A program made the translations under genes and the position numbers. The notes beneath the pieces were generated by a model, which saw nothing but the letters and a program-made list of their open reading frames with translations, had not been told where the DNA came from and ran no database searches. Below are positions 5,749 to 10,889 of a stretch of DNA of 10,889 nucleotides, in pieces. Within the stretch, counting starts at the first letter, position 1, and the number at the start of each line of letters is the position of its first letter. Location of the stretch: the NCBI GenBank assembly GCA_030613165.1, contig JAUWMN010000025.1, positions 1-10,889 of the forward strand, in the 5' to 3' direction. The stretch is from Desulfobacterales bacterium (GTDB taxonomy: Bacteria; Desulfobacterota; Desulfobacteria; Desulfobacterales; C00003106).

Positions 5749-6303
5749 TTACGAGGTTGACGCCTTTATTTCCTTAACCTTTACGGCAGCGGTTTTTTTA
5801 AAAAGTGTTTTTCTTCCCGCAGATTTTGATTTGGTTACTTTCTTTGCGGCTGTTGCCTTGGCAGTAGCTTGGTCCGCCTTGGGTTTTTTCTCTGTTTTTT
5901 CGAGTGTTTTTACCACTGGAAGAGTTGATGGAGCCGCTGGTTCTTTTTTAGTTGTTTCCATTTTGGGTGGGGTTTTGCCGGCTACAGGTTTTTTTGCGAT
6001 GGGTTTCTTTTTTGCCGGTGTTTTTCTTTTTGTGGCGGTCTTTTTAGGAGTGCTTTTTTTTGCCTTGGGTTTTGCCACTGCTTTTTCGGTTGTTTTTTTC
6101 TCGGAAGCGGTTTCGCTGATTATAAGTTCTTCTTTAAGGACTTCCTTTAGTGTCTCTTTTGGTTTTGGCGCTTCTGGTGTAACTTTTTTTATAGCCGGTT
6201 GCGTAACAAGGATTGATGGTTGGGCTTGCCTGGCAGGCGCTTCATCCAGATAATAGATAATAAATACTATCAAGCCTACAACAAAAAATGCCAAAAAATA
6301 CAT
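5749..6303 (-). CDS. Membrane-anchored Lys/Ala/Pro-rich (histone H1-like) protein
   Basis: 184 aa. A hydrophobic segment (~2-18, FLAFFVVGLIVFIIYYL) is followed by a low-complexity tail rich in Lys, Ala, Pro and Thr, with many KKP, AKKPxA, KPKAKK and TKRKT motifs. This resembles the C-terminal tail of histone H1 or bacterial H1-like proteins. No globular domain, TonB box or SPOR domain is visible. No positive charge precedes the membrane segment and the tail is strongly basic, so the tail probably faces the cytoplasm, where it could contact DNA or RNA. TolA/TonB-like stalks are an alternative, but their C-terminal domains are missing. The start is fixed by GGGGAGGA (6311-6318 on the plus strand as TCCTCCCC), 7 nt before the ATG. 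It lies 109 bp downstream of rmuC on the same strand. I do not recognise a named family. Confidence 0.75.
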   Translation of the reverse strand: MYFLAFFVVGLIVFIIYYLDEAPARQAQPSILVTQPAIKKVTPEAPKPKETLKEVLKEELIISETASEKKTTEKAVAKPKAKKSTPKKTATKRKTPAKKKPIAKKPVAGKTPPKMETTKKEPAAPSTLPVVKTLEKTEKKPKADQATAKATAAKKVTKSKSAGRKTLFKKTAAVKVKEIKASTS

Positions 6304-6336
6304 TTATAATTCCTCCCCATTCACGGTCTGTTAGGC

Positions 6337-6366
6337 ACACTACTAAGGAAAGGCGTCTCTTGTCAA
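6337..6366 (-). promoter_or_regulatory. Candidate promoter for the Lys-rich membrane protein gene
   Basis: A perfect -35, TTGACA (6361-6366, minus strand), is followed after 18 nt by a weak -10, TAGTGT (6337-6342). It would give a short leader ending in the strong GGGGAGGA ribosome site. It lies in the 109-bp gap after rmuC, so the gene may be transcribed separately from rmuC. Confidence 0.4.
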
Positions 6367-6412
6367 GGCCATTCCTGAGCGAACACCAACTTAAGATGGT
6401 CCGTTCATTTAA

Positions 6413-8020
6413 TTACTTGTTTTCCTTCAGTTCAAGCGCTTCTGTAGCTTCAGGAGAATCCAGCGTATCTACAGTGCGTAATTTTTTCTCCATCACATTT
6501 GTTCTTGTATGTCGCAAAGTATCCAAAGAAGTTGATGCTGTGTTTAAATGATTATGAACTTTGGTAAGTTGTGCTGAGAACTTACCAAATTCGGTCTTTA
6601 CAGCTGATAATACTTTCCAGACTTCGCTGCTCCGCTTTTGTACGGCCAGGGTTCTAAAGCCCATGTGGAGACTATTTACTAAAGCTGACAAGGTAGTTGG
6701 CCCTGTAATGGCGACATGATGCTTGTTTTGCAAGGTTTCAAAAAGACCGGGATGCCTTAATACTTCGGCATATAAACTTTCAACAGGAAGAAACATAATG
6801 GCAAAATCGGTTGTGTGCGGAGGGTCTATATATTTGCCGCTAATATCTTTGGCAAAATTTTCTATAACCTTGATTAGTCGTTTTTGTGATTGGTCTATTT
6901 TTATCGTGTCTGCTTCTTCATAAGCATCTATAAGTAATTGGTAGCTTTCCATGGGAAATTTAGAATCAACAGGTAGCCATACACTTTCATCTTGCGCCTT
7001 ACCCGGCAGCTTTATTGCAAATTCAACATTTGCCTGACTGCCTTTTTTTGTAGCGACATTTTTTGCATATTGCTCGGGAGTTAAAATTTGCTCAAGAATA
7101 TTGCCTAATTGGTATTCACCCAGAATGCCTCGTGTTTTCACATTGGAAAGTACTTTCTTTAGATCTCCCACGCCTGTTGCCAGGGTTTGCATCTCACCCA
7201 GTCCTTTATGTACCAATTCCAGGCGTTCGCTTACTTGTTTAAAAGATTCTCCCAAACGTTTTTCTAATGTGGTTTGTAGTTTTTCATCTACAGTTTTACG
7301 CATCTCGTTTAGTTGTTGGGTGTTATCTTCTCTGATTGATTTAAGTTGTTTCTCAACAGTTTCTTTAATTTCTAAAATACTTGCTTTCGATTGTTGGTTT
7401 AGGTCGGTTTGTTGTTTGTTCAAATTGCTGAATTTCAGTTGTAATTGCTCATTAAAATCCTTGATTCCCGTACTAAATTTATCTTCAAAAGATTTTAATC
7501 CTTCATTTAGCTCTTTGCGATTTTCCTTCGCGTCTTTTTTGATTATTTCTTCAAAATCTTCGAACTTTTTAACAGTTTTATCTCTGAATTCATTTTGTTT
7601 TTTATTTACGCTCTCATTGGATGTTTGAAATGACATATTAATGTTTTCTTGAAACTCATTAAAATTTTTGATCATTTTTTCTGACAATTCATTCAATGAG
7701 TTGGAAAATGAATCCAATTGCTTTTTTTGAATATTAATATTTTCAGAAATTCTGTTTAATAAAGTATCCTGCAAGCTTTTAAATAAACCATTAATCTCTT
7801 TTCTGTTCTCGGCATTAACTTCTCGTGTTTCCTTTCTGGTCTCAGAAAAGCCTTCTCTTAAATTTTTTTCATTTCTCTCAATTAATTCTGTAAGTTCATC
7901 ATATTGAGCATTAGACGAAGCTATAGTTGATAACTTACTAAAACGTCTCAGAATGAGAATCATTAATAGTACGATGACTAAACTTACACCGGAAATAATG
8001 ATTAGAGCTATTGCATTCAT
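6413..8020 (-). CDS. rmuC: RmuC family DNA recombination-limiting protein
   Basis: 535 aa from ATG. An N-terminal membrane anchor (~2-24) is followed by a very long coiled coil rich in Lys, Glu, Asn and Gln (~30-280), then the conserved RmuC domain (~285-505). The domain is seen in VKTRGILGEYQLGNIL, VWLPVDSKFPMESY and ITGPTTLSALVNSL. E. coli RmuC limits recombination at inverted repeats, and the family has a predicted PD-(D/E)xK-like nuclease fold. Length is normal for the family. AGGA lies 6 nt before the ATG at 8020-8018. The reading can be extended two codons to a TTG at 8026, but that codon abuts the AGGA, so ATG is preferred. The gene is markedly AT-rich: a sampled 60-nt line has about 25% GC. 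Confidence 0.95.
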   Translation of the reverse strand: MNAIALIIISGVSLVIVLLMILILRRFSKLSTIASSNAQYDELTELIERNEKNLREGFSETRKETREVNAENRKEINGLFKSLQDTLLNRISENINIQKKQLDSFSNSLNELSEKMIKNFNEFQENINMSFQTSNESVNKKQNEFRDKTVKKFEDFEEIIKKDAKENRKELNEGLKSFEDKFSTGIKDFNEQLQLKFSNLNKQQTDLNQQSKASILEIKETVEKQLKSIREDNTQQLNEMRKTVDEKLQTTLEKRLGESFKQVSERLELVHKGLGEMQTLATGVGDLKKVLSNVKTRGILGEYQLGNILEQILTPEQYAKNVATKKGSQANVEFAIKLPGKAQDESVWLPVDSKFPMESYQLLIDAYEEADTIKIDQSQKRLIKVIENFAKDISGKYIDPPHTTDFAIMFLPVESLYAEVLRHPGLFETLQNKHHVAITGPTTLSALVNSLHMGFRTLAVQKRSSEVWKVLSAVKTEFGKFSAQLTKVHNHLNTASTSLDTLRHTRTNVMEKKLRTVDTLDSPEATEALELKENK

Positions 8021-8026
8021 AGACAA

Positions 8027-8143
8027 TCCTTTAGTTTTGTGAGGTTCATCGTCTCGCTACGGTTAAGAGGTTGGCAAAGAAGCGCAATTTTTCTGACGTC
8101 GTGCAACCTTTCCGTTTGAGAGAAGAACAGTCATAAGCCCGAC
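8027..8143. other. Short intergenic region upstream of rmuC, nothing recognised
   Basis: It separates rmuC from the broken nuclease gene. Apart from the rmuC ribosome site (AGGA, 8027-8030 on the minus strand), no promoter with two good boxes and no hairpin terminator is evident. Confidence 0.3.
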
Positions 8144-8428
8144 CTACTTTAAACCTCTTTTTGGGTCTAATTCCCCGAAGCTTGCTTCGCCATTCCCGCG
8201 AAAGCGGGCATGTGACATTATAGATACCCCGTAGCTTGCTGCGGAGAGGTTCTCAAATATAAGGAGAAAATCGACTCGCTTTTCAATGCACAGGTCCAAG
8301 AGATTTTCAAATGCCTTGAACGTAGCGGTATAAAGGACTTCGCCGATTGCATCCGACTGGACGGTTATCCCTGTGAAGGGGCTGTCAAGATGAAGGTCAG
8401 CGGCATGTACAAAGGAAAAAGGTTTCAT
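8144..8428 (-). pseudogene. Truncated N-terminus of a YhaO/SbcD-type metallophosphoesterase (DNA repair exonuclease)
   Basis: The first 57 residues match the start of YhaO/SbcD-like calcineurin-type phosphoesterases. FVHAADLHLDSPF carries the first metal motif (D11-x-H13), and FENLLDLCIEKRVDFLLI is the strand that normally leads into the AGD motif. At that point (about 8258) homology stops. The remaining 37 codons run through palindromic repeat sequence (8176-8244) to an incidental stop. All later metal-binding motifs (GD, GNHD, GH) are missing, so no enzyme can be made. The intact family nicks or degrades DNA, usually beside an SbcC/YhaN-type ATPase, which is absent here. The ATG at 8428 lacks a clear ribosome site. 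The remnant lies 60 bp downstream of the multicopper oxidase gene. Confidence 0.7.
8176..8244. repeat. REP-like cluster of three hairpins
   Basis: Three stem-loops stand in a row: CGAAGC-TT-GCTTCG (8176-8189), CCCGC-GAAA-GCGGG (8195-8208) and CCGTAGC-TT-GCTGCGG (8229-8244, one G-T pair). The first and third share the AGCTTGCT core, and CCCGCGAAGCTTG occurs again at 5531-5543. They probably belong to one genome-wide palindrome family. The cluster lies at the break point of the truncated nuclease gene. Confidence 0.6.
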
Positions 8429-8488
8429 AAACTAAAAGGATAGAAAATCATTCGTCCAAAGTCAACAGGAGAGATTTTATAGATTTTA

Positions 8489-10762
8489 TTAGAAACGGAG
8501 CGTTACACCGGCGCCCCAGTCGTATTCGGAATGCCATAGCACTATGAATGAGAAGTGTTTATGGACAGTGTAGTTCAGGTTCACGCTGCCCTCCCACAGG
8601 TCATGGGTATCGTATTCGGCTTCACCCACGAGCATGAGACGCGGGGTCAATGTAAATTCCTTTTCGAGATTGATACGTGCACCGCCGTCAGAATCAACCC
8701 AAACCCTCGATTCGACGTTGAGCGGCAGTAGATAGTGAAATCCCAGCACACCTCGCGTTTTATTTGACTCATCTTCTTCATCGAGAAAATTGGCGCCGGC
8801 GAAGATCGTGGAAAAACGGTTTATGTAATAATCCCACCTGAAGATCCCCTCCCATTCGGTTTCGTCCACTTCCCGCCACCCCCCTTCCCACTCCGCGGTT
8901 AAGATGTTGCGGGTGTTGGAGAAGGTCAAAAGGCCTTCGGTCATGTTGCTTAGGATGTCGGCCCGACCCCAAAAATACCAGGAGTCTTTATAGAGGTTGG
9001 GCCGGATTGCGGATAGCTCAGGATTAAGGGTAAACTCCTCGTAGTGCACCACGCGGGCCATGCCGCTCTTCATGTGGTAGAGGAGGTGACAGTGGAAGAA
9101 CCAATCCCCAAGCTCGTTTGCATCGAATTCAATGACCGTGGTGGACATGGGTGCGACGTCAACGGTATGTTTAAGTGGAGCTTGGTCTCCCTGGCCGTTG
9201 ACCACGCGGAAAAAATGTCCGTGCAGATGCATTGGATGGTGCATCATCGTGCGGTTAATCATGATAAAACGCACGATCTCTCCTTCATGGATGTGGATGG
9301 AATCACTTTCTGAAAGGGGTTTTTTGTTAAGCAACCAGACGTAGCGGTCCATGTCGCCGTCGAGGGTGAGGCGAATTGCACGGACGGGTTTGTCTGCGGC
9401 AAAGGCCGTGGGTTTGATTGAGCGGAGTTTGTCGTAGGGCGGCCAAGGACGCTCGGAGGTCATACCGTCAACCGCGAGGTTCTTACGTGCGGACACGTCG
9501 GCAGCGAGAAAACCAAAATCAGTACCGTATTGTTTGCCGATTCGCGAGGTCTGAGAAGGTAGCGGAACGGAGGGGCCACCGTGGTCCATGCTTTCCATGC
9601 CGTGCATGCCTCCCATATGCATCATGCCTGGCTTGTCGAACGTACCGGCTTGCACCTCACGATCGGACAGGCCCATTGAGCCGGCCGGGGTGAGTGCGAA
9701 AATATGTCTCAGGCTGAAATGCCCCATGTCATGGTAGAGGTTCGGCTTGGGAATATCAGAGGCTGGATGACGCTTGCCGGAACCGATCCAGACCGAGGCG
9801 TAGCCCGAACCGTCATGGGCGGTCGCGCGGAATTCATAGGCCCCCGCCGCAGGCATTCGGACAAGAACATCATAGGTTTCAGCGACTCCAATAAGAAAAC
9901 GTTTTTGTTCGAAGGGTTGCACATCCTGGCCGTCCGAGCCGATGACCTGCATAAGGCCGCCGGCGAATTCAAGATGAAAATATGTGGTGGCAGATCCGTC
10001 TATTATGCGCAGCCGCACGGTTTCGCCGGGACGGGCAGAAAGAGCAGACTCGGGTTTGCCGTTGGCCAGAAACCGATCGTAAGCGACATCCGCAATGTCC
10101 ATGGGCGGCATGCGTTGCAACTCACGTTTGAAATAGCTGCCGAGCATCCCAAGGCGGGCAGCGCCGAAGATGCTCTGACCGCTCCCCTTTTGAGTTGAAT
10201 ACCACTCGCTGCCTCGCTTGAGGGTGCGCAACACCGTGTGTGGGTTTTCATCTGTCCAATCTGAGATGAGCACAACGTAGTCGCGATCTGCGTGGAAGCG
10301 TTTTTGCCTTGGTTCGATAACGATTGGTCCGTAAACGCCGCTTTGTTCCTGTAAATTTGTGTGGGAGTGATACCAGTAAGTCCCGCTTTGGCGGATGGGG
10401 AATTCGTAGGTAAAGGTCGCCCCTGCTGCGATGGGCGGAAAGCTGATATACGGAACGCCGTCCATGTTGGGCGGCACCAGTAGGCCGTGCCAGTGAATGG
10501 ATGTTCCTACGCTCATGTTGTTATGGACGCGGATCCGGGCGGTGTCGCCTTCCTTGAAGCGCAATGTCGGGCCGGGGATGCCTCCATTGATGGTCATGCC
10601 TTGAGCGGGCTTTCCGGTGATATTCACCTCTTGCCGCGCTATCGTGAGATCATATTCGACGACTGCCGCGTTGGCCGGCGCCACGGCAAGAAGAAATACT
10701 AAGATACAACCCTCAATGACTACGCGTTTTGATCGATGAAACATTTTAGGTCTCCGCTTCAT
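8489..10762 (-). CDS. copA: CopA/PcoA-type multicopper oxidase with a C-terminal outer-membrane beta-barrel-like domain
   Basis: 757 aa. An N-terminal signal sequence (basic residues 1-13, hydrophobic to ~30, cleavage near ANA|AVV) contains SKRVVIEG, a weak Tat-like motif. Three cupredoxin domains carry all copper ligands: HWHG (90-93), HSH (132-134), HPMHLHGH (509-516) and HCHLLYHMKSGM (557-568), with T1 ligands H509, C558, H563 and M568. A Met/His-rich loop (379-394) fits Cu(I) handling. The family oxidises Cu(I) to Cu(II) with O2 in the periplasm. PcoA ends near 605 aa; here ~180 residues follow (~580-757) with alternating aromatic, short-turn strands ending in GAGVTLRF, an outer-membrane beta-signal-like C-terminal Phe. 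It may replace a separate CopB/PcoB. The ATG at 10744 has a better GGAG site than the outer ATG at 10762, so six residues are uncertain. The gene is GC-richer than its neighbours (a sampled line has ~58%). Confidence 0.92.
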   Translation of the reverse strand: MKRRPKMFHRSKRVVIEGCILVFLLAVAPANAAVVEYDLTIARQEVNITGKPAQGMTINGGIPGPTLRFKEGDTARIRVHNNMSVGTSIHWHGLLVPPNMDGVPYISFPPIAAGATFTYEFPIRQSGTYWYHSHTNLQEQSGVYGPIVIEPRQKRFHADRDYVVLISDWTDENPHTVLRTLKRGSEWYSTQKGSGQSIFGAARLGMLGSYFKRELQRMPPMDIADVAYDRFLANGKPESALSARPGETVRLRIIDGSATTYFHLEFAGGLMQVIGSDGQDVQPFEQKRFLIGVAETYDVLVRMPAAGAYEFRATAHDGSGYASVWIGSGKRHPASDIPKPNLYHDMGHFSLRHIFALTPAGSMGLSDREVQAGTFDKPGMMHMGGMHGMESMDHGGPSVPLPSQTSRIGKQYGTDFGFLAADVSARKNLAVDGMTSERPWPPYDKLRSIKPTAFAADKPVRAIRLTLDGDMDRYVWLLNKKPLSESDSIHIHEGEIVRFIMINRTMMHHPMHLHGHFFRVVNGQGDQAPLKHTVDVAPMSTTVIEFDANELGDWFFHCHLLYHMKSGMARVVHYEEFTLNPELSAIRPNLYKDSWYFWGRADILSNMTEGLLTFSNTRNILTAEWEGGWREVDETEWEGIFRWDYYINRFSTIFAGANFLDEEDESNKTRGVLGFHYLLPLNVESRVWVDSDGGARINLEKEFTLTPRLMLVGEAEYDTHDLWEGSVNLNYTVHKHFSFIVLWHSEYDWGAGVTLRF

Positions 10763-10777
10763 AATGGGTCCACAGTC

Positions 10778-10818
10778 GAATTACCTTAACTACTTTTTTG
10801 TTATCAAAAACTTGATAA
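10778..10818 (-). promoter_or_regulatory. Candidate promoter/operator of the multicopper oxidase gene
   Basis: TTATCAA (10801-10807) and TTGATAA (10812-10818) form a perfect 7-bp inverted repeat with a 4-nt spacer. On the minus strand its proximal arm contains TTGATA (10802-10807), a -35-like hexamer, followed after 18 nt by TAATTC (10778-10783), a moderate -10. A repressor or metal-responsive activator could bind the palindrome, but it does not match a copper box that I can name. Confidence 0.35.
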
Positions 10819-10889
10819 ACCAATCAGTACTGTATGTTTATCCGGCGGGAATAGGCTCCAGACAAATCGCCTAATAGCTTTTCAAAAGG

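Noticed and set aside
5831..6253. 140-codon plus-strand open frame rich in Phe, Val and Ala
   Set aside because: It is the mirror of the Lys/Ala-rich gene on the opposite strand, which has a strong ribosome site and a clear membrane anchor.
7101..7628. 175-codon plus-strand open frame inside rmuC
   Set aside because: Antisense shadow of the rmuC coiled coil; low-complexity Ser/Phe sequence without known motifs.
9704..10198. 164-codon plus-strand open frame inside the copper oxidase gene
   Set aside because: Long antisense frames are common in GC-rich genes. No motif is recognised, and the oxidase frame carries all expected copper ligands.

Overview
The window reads as chromosomal DNA from a Gram-negative bacterium, most likely a Desulfobacterota (former Deltaproteobacteria) lineage. 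This rests on the gene families and the dispersed CCCGCGAAAGCGGG-type palindromes. It is an inference from style, with no marker gene to confirm it. Nearly all protein genes lie on the minus strand; only the two tRNAs and a lytic transglycosylase lie on the plus strand.

Layout. 1-284: a tRNA-Gly(GCC), cut by the window edge, and a tRNA-Cys(GCA), separated by a 103-bp element with 17-bp inverted ends. 334-2107: a two-gene minus-strand operon encoding a DksA-type zinc-finger protein fused to a BON domain, then a rhomboid protease fused to a DnaJ C-terminal substrate-binding domain. 2215-2359: a second palindromic element with 19-bp imperfect ends, followed by a repeat-rich non-coding stretch. 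2654-3289: a membrane-anchored lytic transglycosylase, convergent with a cytoplasmic GH13 alpha-amylase-family enzyme (3299-4759). 5147-5461: a small HTH/zinc-ribbon regulator. 5540-5647: REP-like palindromes. 5749-6303: a membrane-anchored Lys/Ala/Pro-rich protein. 6413-8020: rmuC. 8144-8428: the broken N-terminus of a YhaO/SbcD-type nuclease gene, running into more REP-like palindromes. 8489-10762: a large CopA/PcoA-type multicopper oxidase with an extra C-terminal domain that looks like an outer-membrane beta-barrel.

How the parts may work together. The DksA-BON and rhomboid-DnaJ genes are separated by 4 nt and look translationally coupled. They could form a membrane proteostasis or stress module, but this is inference. 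The multicopper oxidase would oxidise Cu(I) in the periplasm. Its barrel-like tail suggests that the usual CopA (oxidase) and CopB (outer-membrane) functions are joined in one chain. That gene is visibly GC-richer than the AT-rich rmuC region, is bordered by a gene fragment and palindromic repeats, and may have been acquired.

No CRISPR array, complete insertion sequence, phage gene or obvious defence system is present. The most unusual items are the three domain fusions and the two small palindromic elements.
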